This document shows positions 25,933 to 34,751 of a stretch of DNA of 64,000 bases, one piece after another; within the stretch, counting starts at the first letter, position 1; each line of letters begins with the position of its first letter. The notes under the pieces were generated by a model. That model saw nothing but the letters and a program-made list of their open reading frames with translations. It was not told the origin of the DNA and searched no databases. Origin of the DNA: G963422745 sp965214285 (GTDB lineage Bacteria; Actinomycetota; Acidimicrobiia; Acidimicrobiales; Aldehydirespiratoraceae); NCBI GenBank assembly GCA_965214285.1, contig OZ243946.1, positions 2,294,001 to 2,358,000 of the forward strand, read 5' to 3'. Made by a program: the position numbers and the translations under genes.

Positions 25933-27261
25933 ATGGGCGACGCTGTCGTGCCAGACGCCGCCTTGCCGGACGCTGCCGTGCCAGACGCCGCCTTGCCAGA
26001 CGCTGCCGTGCCAGACGCCGCAGCGCAGGATGCCGCCTTGCCGGACGCTGCCGTGCCAGACGCCGCAGCGCAGGACTCTGAGCGTGGAACCCAGCCCCGG
26101 CCCGGCGCGCTCGACGGGATCCGGGTGCTCGACTTCTCCACGGTCGGGCCCGGCGCACGGGCCTCGCGGATGCTCTCGGACTACGGCGCCGACGTGGTCA
26201 AGCTGGCCCCGGTCCCGGCCGACGGGGAGAGGCTGCTGGTGCCGCCGTTCTACGCCTACAGCGGCCACCGAGGGTGCCGGCGGCTCTGCGTGGACCTGAA
26301 GTCGCCCGCCGGGCGCCAGGCGTTCCTCGACCTCGCCGCCGGCGCCGATGTGGTGATCGAGAGCTTCCGGCCCGGCGTGGTCGACCGGCTCGGCGTGGGC
26401 TACGGCTGCGTGTCGGCGCTCAACGCCCGCATCGTCTACTGCTCGATCAGCGGCATGGGCCAGACCGGGCCCAAGGCGGCCTGGGCGGGCCACGACCTGA
26501 ACTACCTGGCCCTCGGCGGCTACCTGCACTGCAGCGGCAGGCGCGCCGACGGCGCCCCGGCCCTTCCCGGCGCAACCGTGGCCGACATCGCGGCCGGCGG
26601 CATGCACGCGGTGATGGCGATCATGGCTGCGCTGCTTCGGCGCAGCGCCTGCGGGACTGGCGAGTACCTGGACGTGTCGGTCGCCGACGGGGTGCTGGCC
26701 ATGATGTCGCTGTACGCGGACGAGTACCTGGCCACAGGCGTCGAGCCGGGGCCGGGCCACTACGTCCTCACCGGCCGTTACGCCTGCTACGGCACCTACG
26801 CCTGCGGCGACGGCGGATTCCTGGCGGTGGCCGCCATCGAGGCCGTGTTCTGGGCGAACCTCTGCGCCGCGCTGGGCCTGGATCGCTACGCCGGCGCCCA
26901 GTTCGACGACGCCCTCCAGGACGAGATCCGTGCCGCCGTGGCCGAGGCGCTGGCAGGCCGCAGCCGCGACGAGTGGGCGGAGCTGCTCGGCCCCTCCGAC
27001 TGCTGCGTGGCGCCGGTGCTGAGCGTGGCCGAGGCGGTTGACGACCCTCAGTACACAGCCCGTGGGGTGATCGCAGAGGCCGAGCACGAGACCGAGGGCC
27101 GCTTCCGCCAGACCGGGCCGGTGTGGGCGGGCACGCAGCCGCCCGCTGCGCCCTATGCGATCCGCGACGCCTCGGCCGGCGATGCTGCGGAGCTGCTGTC
27201 GGCCGTGGGCTACAGCGCAGAGCGCATCAGCGAGCTGATCGACGAAGGGGCCGTGGCGTGA
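25933..27261 (+). CDS. CaiB/BaiF family CoA-transferase (copy 3) with PDAA-repeat N-terminus
   Basis: 442 residues from the ATG at 25933. The first about 50 residues are a run of PDAAL/PDAAV/PDAAAQ pentads encoded by tandem 15-30-bp DNA repeats. The CaiB domain then begins GALDGIRVLDFSTVGPGARASRMLSDYGADVVKLAPV. Other features are VVIESFRPGVVDRLGVGYG and SGMGQTGPKAAWAGHDLNYLALGG. The shape is close to alpha-methylacyl-CoA racemase-type members, so racemase activity is an alternative to CoA transfer. The N-terminal repeat is probably unstructured, and a later start is possible though none has a good ribosome site. Confidence 0.88.
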   Translation: MGDAVVPDAALPDAAVPDAALPDAAVPDAAAQDAALPDAAVPDAAAQDSERGTQPRPGALDGIRVLDFSTVGPGARASRMLSDYGADVVKLAPVPADGERLLVPPFYAYSGHRGCRRLCVDLKSPAGRQAFLDLAAGADVVIESFRPGVVDRLGVGYGCVSALNARIVYCSISGMGQTGPKAAWAGHDLNYLALGGYLHCSGRRADGAPALPGATVADIAAGGMHAVMAIMAALLRRSACGTGEYLDVSVADGVLAMMSLYADEYLATGVEPGPGHYVLTGRYACYGTYACGDGGFLAVAAIEAVFWANLCAALGLDRYAGAQFDDALQDEIRAAVAEALAGRSRDEWAELLGPSDCCVAPVLSVAEAVDDPQYTARGVIAEAEHETEGRFRQTGPVWAGTQPPAAPYAIRDASAGDAAELLSAVGYSAERISELIDEGAVA

Positions 27262-28352
27262 GCGCGGAGTCGGACGCTGCGCCGCCTCACGGCGGGCTGC
27301 CGGACGGCGGGCTGCCGGCGGAGATCGCCGAGCTGATCGGCGTGGACCAGTACCCGCAGACCGCGGCGTTCCCCGTTGAGATGGCGTATGCCTACAACAC
27401 CCTGGCCGCCACCGAGAACGCCAACCCGCTGTACTGGGACCCGGCCGTGGCCGAGCAGCTCACGGGCGGCATGACCATGCCGGCGACCACGCTGTCGCTG
27501 TGGATGCGGCCGCATCGCTGGTCGCCGGGCGCGACCGCCGAGCAGGTGGCGCTGCAGGTTCACTTCGACCTCAAGGCCCGGCTGGGCCTGCCCGAGGCGA
27601 TCATGAGCGACAACTCGCTGATCCTGCACGAGCCGGTGCGCCCCGGCGACGTGATCTCGCACCGTCAGGTGCTGCGCTCGGTGAGCGATGCCAAGACCAC
27701 CAAGCTCGGCACGGGCCGTTTCTGGGTGATCGACGTGGAGTACCACAACTCCGGCGGCGCCCTGGTCGGGCTGGAGTCCCACACCGGCTTCGGCTACGCG
27801 GCTCATGCGAGCCGCCCGCCCGACACAGCCCACTCCCCCGCCGCTGCCGCATCTGCAGGCGGAACCCAGGCCAAGAGCCGACCCGCAGCGAGCCCGCCAG
27901 CCGACTCCTCCGGCGACGCGCTGGGGGTGCTGCACCACGACGTGACCGCCACGACCGTGGTGCTGGGTGCGGTGGCCAGCCGCGACTGGCGGCCGATGCA
28001 TCACGACTACCGCTTCGCCACCGAGCGCAACGGCACCCGCGACATCTTCATGAACGCCCCCAACCTCGCCGCCTGGTTCGAGCGCTACATCACCGACTGG
28101 AGCGGGCCACGGGGCCGCATCGGGCGCATGAGGTTCCGCATCCGCGACTCGATCTTCCCCGGCGACCGCATGACCATCGCCGGCCGGCTGACCGGCACGA
28201 CCGTCGACGCTTCCGGCTGCAAGTGGTGCGAGCTCGACATCCGCGTCAGCGTCGACGAGCGGCTGTGCTGTGAGTGCAGCGCCCGGGTGGCCGTTCCCGT
28301 CGGCCCCGACGACAACCCCTGGGCCCGCCGCGGCGACGCCTGGAAGCCCTGA
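27258..28352 (+). CDS. Fused MaoC-type hydratase (FAS1-like dehydratase plus MaoC hotdog)
   Basis: 364 residues; its GTG overlaps the previous stop (GTGA), so translation is probably coupled. The N-terminal hotdog domain, YAYNTLAATENANPLYWDP followed by MTMPATTLSLWMRPHRW, is of the FAS1-like dehydratase type. A Ser/Pro/Ala-rich linker (about residues 185-220) joins it to a second hotdog with DWRPMHHDYRFATERNGTRDIFMNAPNLAAW, where the MaoC Asp/His hydration residues are expected. It probably adds water to an enoyl-CoA produced by the neighbouring dehydrogenases. Two-domain hydratases of this shape occur in mesaconyl-CoA-type and 2-enoyl-CoA hydration. Confidence 0.85.
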   Translation: MSAESDAAPPHGGLPDGGLPAEIAELIGVDQYPQTAAFPVEMAYAYNTLAATENANPLYWDPAVAEQLTGGMTMPATTLSLWMRPHRWSPGATAEQVALQVHFDLKARLGLPEAIMSDNSLILHEPVRPGDVISHRQVLRSVSDAKTTKLGTGRFWVIDVEYHNSGGALVGLESHTGFGYAAHASRPPDTAHSPAAAASAGGTQAKSRPAASPPADSSGDALGVLHHDVTATTVVLGAVASRDWRPMHHDYRFATERNGTRDIFMNAPNLAAWFERYITDWSGPRGRIGRMRFRIRDSIFPGDRMTIAGRLTGTTVDASGCKWCELDIRVSVDERLCCECSARVAVPVGPDDNPWARRGDAWKP

Positions 28353-28363
28353 GGAGCAGGCCT

Positions 28364-29503
28364 GTGCTCGATCTCGACCTGACCGACGACCAGCAGATGC
28401 TGCGTGATCTGGTGCGCAGCCTCTGTGAGGATCTCAGCCCCGTCGAGACCGTGCGCGACCTGGAGGACGATCCGCACGGCGTGGCCAGCGAGCTGTGGGC
28501 CAAGCTGGGCGAGCTGGGTCTCTGCGGGCTGATGACCGACGCTGCCCACGGCGGCAGCGGGATGTCGCTGCTGGAGGGGGCGGTGCTGTACGAGGAGCTG
28601 GGCCGCTCCCTTGCGCCGGTGCCGCACTTCGCGAGCTGCGTGCTGTCCGCCGGGGCGCTGGCCAGGGGCATCGCCGAGAACCCTTCGCCTGCGCACGCCG
28701 AGCTGCTCGCAGAGGTCGCCGCTGGCTCGAAGATCGTGAGCCCGGCCTGGATCGAGCCCGGCGGGGGCTTCTCGGCGCTCGGCGTGCAGGCCACCGCAAC
28801 CGCCGACAGCGACCAGGTGGTGCTCGACGGCGCCAAGATGCACGTCGGCTTCGCCGCAGCGGCCGATCTGCTTCTGGTGCTGGCCCGCAGCGGCCCGCAG
28901 CCGACCGACATCGACCTGTTCCTGGTGCCCGCGGAGGCAGCCGGGCTCACGCTCGAACAACGCATGTCGATCGCCTCGGACACCCAGTACCGAGCCGACT
29001 TCCACTCGGTGCGCGTGCCGGCGAGCAGCCGCGTCGGCAGGGTCGGCGGCGGCTGGGCGATCTGGGATGCCACCATGAACGAGGCGGTGGTGCTGGCCGC
29101 GGCTCAGGCGGTCGGCGGCGCCGAGCGGGCTCTGGAGATAACCGTCGACTACGCCAAGACCCGCCGCCAGTTCGACAAGGCGCTGGCGGAGTTCCAGTCG
29201 ATCTCGCACTACCTGGCTGACGCCAAGACCAGCCTCGACGGCGCTCGCATCCTGGTCTACGAGGCCGCCTGGGCGCACAGCGAGGGCCTGGACGCCTGCC
29301 GGCTCGCCCCGATGAGCAAGCTCTTCGCCTGCCAGGTGTTCCGTGACGTCACGGCCATGGCCCAGCAGGTCTTCGGCGGCATCGGCTTCACCCTGGAGTA
29401 CGACATCCAGCTCTACTTCCGCAGGGCCAAGCAGCTCCAGGGCATGTGGTGGGATTCGGCGGCCTGCGAGGATCGCATCGCCGAGGCGATCCTGCGCCGC
29501 TAG
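28364..29503 (+). CDS. Acyl-CoA dehydrogenase (copy 2)
   Basis: 379 residues from the GTG at 28364 with a GAGGAG ribosome site overlapping the previous stop. Features: LDLDLTDDQQMLRDLVRSLCED start, GLCGLMTDAAHGGSGMSLLEGAVLYEELGRSL, LDGAKMHVGFAAAADLLLVLAR, DYAKTRRQFDKALAEFQSISHYLADAK and FGGIGFTLEYDIQLYFRRAKQLQ. It diverges from copy 1 (407 aa) and lacks the usual SEPDAGSD-type block, so its substrate probably differs, with bulky or CoA-linked side chains as in steroid-type dehydrogenases (inference). Its TAG and the stop of the convergent lipoprotein gene share the CTAG sequence. Confidence 0.9.
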   Translation: MLDLDLTDDQQMLRDLVRSLCEDLSPVETVRDLEDDPHGVASELWAKLGELGLCGLMTDAAHGGSGMSLLEGAVLYEELGRSLAPVPHFASCVLSAGALARGIAENPSPAHAELLAEVAAGSKIVSPAWIEPGGGFSALGVQATATADSDQVVLDGAKMHVGFAAAADLLLVLARSGPQPTDIDLFLVPAEAAGLTLEQRMSIASDTQYRADFHSVRVPASSRVGRVGGGWAIWDATMNEAVVLAAAQAVGGAERALEITVDYAKTRRQFDKALAEFQSISHYLADAKTSLDGARILVYEAAWAHSEGLDACRLAPMSKLFACQVFRDVTAMAQQVFGGIGFTLEYDIQLYFRRAKQLQGMWWDSAACEDRIAEAILRR

Positions 29504-30585
29504 ACCTCCTCGGCCAGCTCCAGAACTCTCTCGCGGAGCCCGAGGATCTCGATCTCGAACTCGGCAAGGATCTCGGCTCGAATCGGAATCTGCAGTTCCT
29601 CGAGCCGCTCAACGAAGTTGATCTGTTCCCCGCAGCGCACGTAGGCCAGGGCCAGTTCGACCTCCTCAGCCGACGGATAGTACGTCTCAGTCGGCATCTC
29701 AGCGCTGGGAACCATGCGCGTCTCCCCACGAGGCAATGGATCATCCACATGAGCTGAATCTAGCTCTTCGCCACTCTGGGAGATGATCCGGGTCTCGCCC
29801 GGCTGAACTCCGAATCTCTGAAGAATACCAGCCCAGGACTCCCCGACCGCGAATGCTTCGGGATCAAGGTATTCATGACCGGACTCGGTGAGGAGACATG
29901 TGATCCGCTCGCTCAAGATCTCTTCCAAGCCCGGCGTGGCCCTTGCGATGAACTGCGACCGAATCGCGTGCCTCATGTCAGAGATTGCCTGCAGGAGAGC
30001 GTCCACCTCCTTTTGGTCTAGTTGACTGTAGTCACCACGCGCAGTCGCTTCGCACAATGCGAATTGCCTGTCGTAGGCAGGATCGTTGCTCCGGACGACG
30101 CCAGGCCGAACCCGGGCAACGCTTCCGATTAACCCGAACTCGCGCGCGTGCGATTCCGTGTAGGGTCCCATCTCGCCCGGGGCAATTGCAGCCAGCCTGT
30201 TCGCATCATCTGACGACAGTATTGCAGTTGCCTGCGAGTCAGCCTCGAGCTCCATGAGCTGAGGAAATCCGGCATCGCTCATGCACTGGGCGACTTCTGC
30301 GAGGTCGCCCTGGGCCAGGCGGCTAGCAAGGCTCTCGACCTCCAGGAAGACGGCAGTGACCCGATCGACAGCACTGTCCGCAGACGGATCATCTTCGCTG
30401 GAGCCCTCGGATTCCTGGTCGGCGGCTTCGACGTCAAGCGGCTCCGCAACGGCTCCGGGGCCACCCGCGTCGTCCGATGGGCCCGAAGTCGGGTCTGGAT
30501 CCGCTGTCTGGTCCTCCGTAGAGGAGCAAGCGGCAGCCATCATCAGCAGGCAGGCGCTGAACAGGATGATGATCTTTGTGGGCAT
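29500..30585 (-). CDS. Array lipoprotein 1 (unknown family)
   Basis: 361 residues from ATG 30585 (MPTKIIILFSACLLMMAAAC), a lipoprotein signal peptide with lipobox AAAC, so probably anchored to the outer face of the membrane. An acidic Ser/Asp/Glu-rich linker (about residues 20-75) precedes the family domain. Shared motifs are VAQCMSDAGFPQL, MGPYTES.AREFG, SNDPAYDRQFALC, ITCLLTESG, and the long C-terminal helix starting YPSAEEVELALAYVRCGEQ. The four conserved Cys outside the lipobox suggest two disulfides. No family is recognised. A longer frame from 30717 (MMSLQIGR, with GGAGCAGC before it) exists but its extra residues are not signal-like. Confidence 0.85.
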   Translation of the reverse strand: MPTKIIILFSACLLMMAAACSSTEDQTADPDPTSGPSDDAGGPGAVAEPLDVEAADQESEGSSEDDPSADSAVDRVTAVFLEVESLASRLAQGDLAEVAQCMSDAGFPQLMELEADSQATAILSSDDANRLAAIAPGEMGPYTESHAREFGLIGSVARVRPGVVRSNDPAYDRQFALCEATARGDYSQLDQKEVDALLQAISDMRHAIRSQFIARATPGLEEILSERITCLLTESGHEYLDPEAFAVGESWAGILQRFGVQPGETRIISQSGEELDSAHVDDPLPRGETRMVPSAEMPTETYYPSAEEVELALAYVRCGEQINFVERLEELQIPIRAEILAEFEIEILGLRERVLELAEEV

Positions 30586-30745
30586 TGGAATTCTCCTTGT
30601 GTTTCTATGGGTGTGATCGTGGGCTGTCGGGTGTAGCTGAGGTGCGTATTGACTAGGGTAGGCTTTGCAGGCCACCGGAAGTACCTTGGCTTGTCGACCA
30701 ATTTGGAGTGACATCATGCTGCTCCTCTACAGTCAATAGCCAGGA
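30586..30745 (-). repeat. Upstream region shared with array lipoprotein 5 (copy 1)
   Basis: This segment is nearly identical to 35832-35994 upstream of lipoprotein 5, differing at scattered bases. Both include an AGGGTA/TACCCT element, the stretch ACCAATTTGGAGTGACATCA and a relic of another gene start (GGAGCAGC then ATGATGTCA) that matches the real start of lipoprotein 3. The paralogous genes were therefore duplicated together with their promoters. Confidence 0.85.
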
Positions 30746-30753
30746 TCCGTATG

Positions 30754-31833
30754 CTAGCCCTCGCCGGCCAGCTCCAGCGCCCTCTCACGAAGGCCGAGGA
30801 TCTGGGTCTCGAACTCGGCAAGCACTGCTGCCCGAATCGGGATCTGGAGCTGCTCGAGCCTTTCGAGAAAGTCGACCTGCTCGCCGCACTCCACGAAGGC
30901 AAGGGCGAACTCGACTTCGCCGGCGGAAGGGATGTATGAGTTCTGCGACTGGGCTTCCGCGCCCGGGATGACCTCCGTCATCAGGGGTGCCACCTCTCCC
31001 GGGTCCAGCAGTATCGAGTTGCTGTCGCGAAGCTCCGTCTCGTCCCGTTCGCCTTCTTCGATTCCGAGCTGGCTCAGGATCAGTTCCCAGGAGCCTGATC
31101 CTCCCAACTCGTCCAGGTCGAGCTCCGGGTAGCCTGAGTCCCGTACACAGGCGAACCTGTCGTCTATGAGCGTCGCCAAGTCCGAGCTGCTGTCGATCAG
31201 CGCCCTGAATTGCGAAGTGATCGCAGTGCTGAGGTCGTGGCTTGCGGCTGAGAGCGAGCGAACCAGAGCAGCGTAGTCTTGGTCGTATTGCCCGCGGGAT
31301 TCATCTACGCAAGCCTGATGGGTGGCGTTGTAGGCGGGGTCTGTGGTCACGACCTGGCCGGATTGAACAGATACTTCCGGGCTGCGCCAGAGTGGGCCGA
31401 GAACGCCGAATTCCCGGGCCTGTGATTCTGTGTAGGGACCCATCTCGTGGGGAAAGATGGTCAATCGTGAGCTGGCCGAAGATCGTCCAGCCTCTGATCG
31501 CGCATCGAGCTCCGCTAGCTCGATCATCTGAGGGAATCCAGCATCGTACATGCACTGGGCGACCTCTTGCCTGTCGCCGCTGTTCCACTGCCTGAGGAAG
31601 GCGTTGACTTCGTTCAGCGCAGTGGCCGTGCCGCCGACGGCGCTGCTGTCGGCCAGATCATCGCCCGAGGCGCCCTCCGCGGCAGTCCCGGCCGCGTTCT
31701 CGGCCTGCTCAGCGTCGGACCCGGCCTCCGTATCGGCCCGCTCGTCGGCTGGCGCCTTCGAATTGCTGTCCGAGCACGAGGCCACGGCCAAGCAGAGCAC
31801 GACAATCGCCGCCGTCATCGATCTGGTGGTCAT
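30754..31833 (-). CDS. Array lipoprotein 2 (unknown family)
   Basis: 359 residues from ATG 31833. Signal MTTRSMTAAIVVLCLAVASC ends in a lipobox (VASC). It shares the array domain: VAQCMYDAGFPQMIELAEL, FPHEMGPYTESQAREFGVLGPL, TTDPAYNATHQACVDESRG, RFACVRDSGYPELDLDEL and YIPSAGEVEFALAFVECGEQ, with a C-terminal helix VLAEFETQILGLRERALELA. It is more divergent from copies 1, 5 and 6 than they are from each other, so this is an older paralogue. The linker after the lipobox is acidic and low-complexity. Function unknown. Confidence 0.83.
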   Translation of the reverse strand: MTTRSMTAAIVVLCLAVASCSDSNSKAPADERADTEAGSDAEQAENAAGTAAEGASGDDLADSSAVGGTATALNEVNAFLRQWNSGDRQEVAQCMYDAGFPQMIELAELDARSEAGRSSASSRLTIFPHEMGPYTESQAREFGVLGPLWRSPEVSVQSGQVVTTDPAYNATHQACVDESRGQYDQDYAALVRSLSAASHDLSTAITSQFRALIDSSSDLATLIDDRFACVRDSGYPELDLDELGGSGSWELILSQLGIEEGERDETELRDSNSILLDPGEVAPLMTEVIPGAEAQSQNSYIPSAGEVEFALAFVECGEQVDFLERLEQLQIPIRAAVLAEFETQILGLRERALELAGEG

Positions 31834-31955
31834 CTTGGGTCTCCTTGTGGATGGTTCAGCAGGCGGCCTATGGCGAGGGCATTCTCAGGAGCGCTGCGGT
31901 CCGGGACAACGTGGCACACGGCCAGAACAGCAGCCGAGGGGCGGGTCTTCATCGG

Positions 31956-33056
31956 CTACTGCGAGATCCTGGCCAGCAGTGCCTCGACCTCGTCGCGCAG
32001 GCTGAGGATCTCGGTCTCGTACTGCGCCAGGATTGGCATGCGCGCTTCGTGCTGTAGTTGTTCGAATCGCTCCATGACACCGAGCTCCTGCCCGCACTGC
32101 ACGTAAACGAGCGCGAAGTCGATCTCCGCCGCAGTCGGCTCATGCGGAGGCGATCGCCCTTCGCTGGGCAGAACCACACGGATCCCTTCGTCCGGCTGGT
32201 CCCAGCCGTCGATTCTCTCCGGCGGGCGGAGCGGTGCGACTTTTACTCCTGCGTCACGGAGGATCGGTTCCCAGGAGGGCTGCTGCATCGGCTCGTAGAG
32301 GTTGAGCACAGAATCTGCGGCGTCGAGCTGCGGGTAACCGTTGGCCTTGACGCAGGCGAGCTGTTCTCTGAGCAAGTCCTCGAGCGGCTGGACGGTTGCA
32401 TCGGCGAATGCCCGGTCCACATCCCAGTGCAGACCGCTGAAGTCCGTCTCGAGATCCCTGATCTTCTCGTCTATATCTGGTTCGAAATTCGGGAAGATTC
32501 CCCAGCACGAATCTTGGGCTGCAAGATAGCCGCCGTCGTCGGTGAGCACCATCGGGCGAGTATCAGTGTAAGCAGGCGGCCAGACGTCCCGAATCCCGAC
32601 CATCCCGTGAGCCTGGGCTTGTTCGGCCGTGCTGGGCGCTATCTGCATCGGGCTCCTGCTCAAGGGGTCTGGATATTCGAACTGGCTGATATACTCAGAC
32701 CACGCTTCGAGGAATTGGGGATAACCGGCGTCGTTCATGCATGCGGCCATGGTGCTGAGATCGTAGCCGTCCAATTCCTCGACTAGGCGGCTGATCTCTG
32801 GCATCGGCGACTCTGTCAGTGTCAACGGCATGGGACCAGCCGTGTCGATGCCAGCACTCTCGCCGTCCGCTGGCAGCTCATCCTCAGCGTCTGGAGCCGC
32901 GTTCTCCTCCGACCCATCCGCTTCCTCCGGCACAGCCTCGGAAACGGCGGCCGAACCCGAGGGACCCTGAGCATCCTCGGGACCGGATCCTCCACAGGAC
33001 GCAGCCAGCAAGGCCGCGGCCAACAGCGTCCAGATTGTGATTCGGATTGACATCAT
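31956..33056 (-). CDS. Array lipoprotein 3 (unknown family)
   Basis: 366 residues from ATG 33056 with a GGAGCAGC ribosome site; signal ITIWTLLAAALLAASC with lipobox AASC. Domain features are MAACMNDAGYPQFLEAWSEY, MQIAPSTAEQAQAHGMVG, LVYVQCGQELGVMERFEQLQ and a C-terminal coiled-coil-like helix ending EVEALLARIS. It is the most divergent of the six, but all four conserved cysteine positions are present. Its start region (GGAGCAGC, ATGATGTCA) occurs as a relic in front of lipoproteins 1 and 5. Confidence 0.83.
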   Translation of the reverse strand: MMSIRITIWTLLAAALLAASCGGSGPEDAQGPSGSAAVSEAVPEEADGSEENAAPDAEDELPADGESAGIDTAGPMPLTLTESPMPEISRLVEELDGYDLSTMAACMNDAGYPQFLEAWSEYISQFEYPDPLSRSPMQIAPSTAEQAQAHGMVGIRDVWPPAYTDTRPMVLTDDGGYLAAQDSCWGIFPNFEPDIDEKIRDLETDFSGLHWDVDRAFADATVQPLEDLLREQLACVKANGYPQLDAADSVLNLYEPMQQPSWEPILRDAGVKVAPLRPPERIDGWDQPDEGIRVVLPSEGRSPPHEPTAAEIDFALVYVQCGQELGVMERFEQLQHEARMPILAQYETEILSLRDEVEALLARISQ

Positions 33057-33098
33057 GCTGCTCCTTGGTCGGTCGGTGGAACCTTAGCGTAGGCGGGC

Positions 33099-34157
33099 CT
33101 ATGGGTCGACGATGGCCAGCACCTTTTCCTGCAGGCCGAGGATCTGGGTCTCGTATCGCTCCAGGATCGGCGTCCTGGCGTCGTGCTGGATCTGCTCGAA
33201 GCGCTCCAGCACTCCGAGTTCCTGTCCGCAGCCCACGTAGGCAAGAGCAAACTCGACCTCCGAGGCTGACGGCAGATAGCTCCGGCCGATCTCATCGCTG
33301 GGCAAGATGACCTGGAAGCCCTCGACCTCGGGTTCTGCGACCTCATACACAGGCTCGTCGGCCTCGAGCCGCTCAGGCCCGATCTCCTGGCCGATCTCGA
33401 CCCCAGCAGCCGCCAGGATCGGCTCCCAGGACGGCTGCGCAACTGCCGTGTCGACGTCGATCTCCGGATAGCCACTGTCCCTCACGCAGACCAGCTGGTC
33501 GCGCAGCAAGTCGAGCAGAGGAGCCGCCATGGCTCTTGTGAACGCCCGGTTCATCTCGTTGTACATGTCCCAGAACACGCGGGTGACCGACTGCATCTCG
33601 GCCTGCTGATCGGCGCTGACGTCGCCCCTGACCTCCGACTTGCACGACTCCAACGCCGCTGAGTATGCCCGATCGTAGGTGATGACGTTGCCGACCTGGC
33701 TCCTGTGAGGCCACACATAGCGCCTGCCGACCATCCCCAGACTCCGAGCCTGGTCCTCGCTGTAAGGAGCGATCTGCATCGGGCTGCTCCTCAGAGGATC
33801 CGACATCCTTGCGTCGTTGGCTTCCAGCTCCGACATCGACTCCAGGAACTGCGGGAACCCGGCATCGTACATGCACTCGCCCACTCTGTTGACGTCCGGA
33901 TTGTTGAACCCATCCACCAGCCGGCCAAGCTCCAGCATCGTCGACGCCCCGAGCGCCGATCCAGCCGAACTCGACTCGCCGTCCCCGCCGTCGTCCGACG
34001 ACAGCCCGGAGCCCCCCGGACCCTCGCCAGCAGCTCCCTCAGAGACGCCAGCCGCAGGATCCGGAGGACCCCCAGCATCCTCCTGAGCCGATTCAGCGCA
34101 AGCCACCGCCGCCAAGGCAATGAGCAAGACCAGCAGGGGCCTAACCGCAAGCCGCAT
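33099..34157 (-). CDS. Array lipoprotein 4 (unknown family)
   Basis: 352 residues from the ATG at 34157 with GGAGGTC six bases upstream (a GTG five codons earlier is an alternative). Signal MRLAVRPLLVLLIALAAVAC with lipobox AVAC. Family motifs: VGECMYDAGFPQFLESMSEL, MQIAPYSEDQARSLGMVG, LVCVRDSGYPEIDVDTAV, SYLPSASEVEFALAYVGCGQ and RFEQIQHDARTPILERYETQ. Closest to lipoprotein 3. It lies 35 bp from the I36-like gene upstream, so the two are probably in one transcript. Confidence 0.83.
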   Translation of the reverse strand: MRLAVRPLLVLLIALAAVACAESAQEDAGGPPDPAAGVSEGAAGEGPGGSGLSSDDGGDGESSSAGSALGASTMLELGRLVDGFNNPDVNRVGECMYDAGFPQFLESMSELEANDARMSDPLRSSPMQIAPYSEDQARSLGMVGRRYVWPHRSQVGNVITYDRAYSAALESCKSEVRGDVSADQQAEMQSVTRVFWDMYNEMNRAFTRAMAAPLLDLLRDQLVCVRDSGYPEIDVDTAVAQPSWEPILAAAGVEIGQEIGPERLEADEPVYEVAEPEVEGFQVILPSDEIGRSYLPSASEVEFALAYVGCGQELGVLERFEQIQHDARTPILERYETQILGLQEKVLAIVDP

Positions 34158-34192
34158 GACTCTGACCTCCACGACTCAACCTCCGGACGGGA

Positions 34193-34603
34193 TCAGTCCC
34201 AACCGGCACATCGAATGTGCCGGTCGTTGCTGCCGGTGACCACTCCGGGCAGCGTGTAGAGGACGCCGTCGTTCGGGAACGTCGCGTGGTTGAAGTGCCA
34301 CGGTCCGATCTGGTCGATGACGCTGACGCTGCACATCGAATCACGATTGCGGATAGCACCCGCATCGTTGTTCATCCGGTCGTCGCGCTGGTTCAGGAAT
34401 GCGTCCCACCAGCGGTAGCCGGAGTGATACGCGTTCCACCAGAAATGCTTCCGGAGGCGCTCAGTGTTGGGAGACTCCTGGAAGCAGATTTCTCCGTAAC
34501 TGCACACCTCCCAGCCGTCGCCGTCGTCAGACGTGGCGCTGGTGTTGGTGAGTGTGACCAGCAAGCAGATGCTGACCACGATGGTGAGTGCCTTTGTTGG
34601 CAT
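34193..34603 (-). CDS. Small secreted I36-like protein (copy a)
   Basis: 136 residues from ATG 34603. The signal peptide MPTKALTIVVSICLLVTLTN ends at SA, with no lipobox, so the product is predicted to be released. The mature part starts DGDGWEVCSYGEICFQE, then HSGYRWWDAFLNQRDDRMNN, IRNRDSMCSVSVID and ends RHIRCAGWD. The CxxxxxxC / N-D / IxNR pattern resembles peptidase-inhibitor family I36 (beta/gamma-crystallin-like), but this is a resemblance, not a secure match. Its start MPTK matches the unrelated lipoproteins 1 and 5. Copy b is at 37283. Confidence 0.7.
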   Translation of the reverse strand: MPTKALTIVVSICLLVTLTNTSATSDDGDGWEVCSYGEICFQESPNTERLRKHFWWNAYHSGYRWWDAFLNQRDDRMNNDAGAIRNRDSMCSVSVIDQIGPWHFNHATFPNDGVLYTLPGVVTGSNDRHIRCAGWD

Positions 34604-34751
34604 TGGGTTGCTCCTTGTGTTGTTGTGTTGCCTGTTGTCTGATGTTGAAGTGCTGCGGGGTTGGGTCTTCACGGCGCCTGTTCTTCTCGGTCCGTGCTCG
34701 TAAGGAACGCATGCTCCTCGTACGATGCAGTCTGCTCGGGACCCGTTGGTT

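Noticed and set aside
24664..27087. Minus-strand frame of 807 codons
   Set aside because: Antisense to the well-supported acyl-CoA dehydrogenase and CoA-transferase genes; no domain match.
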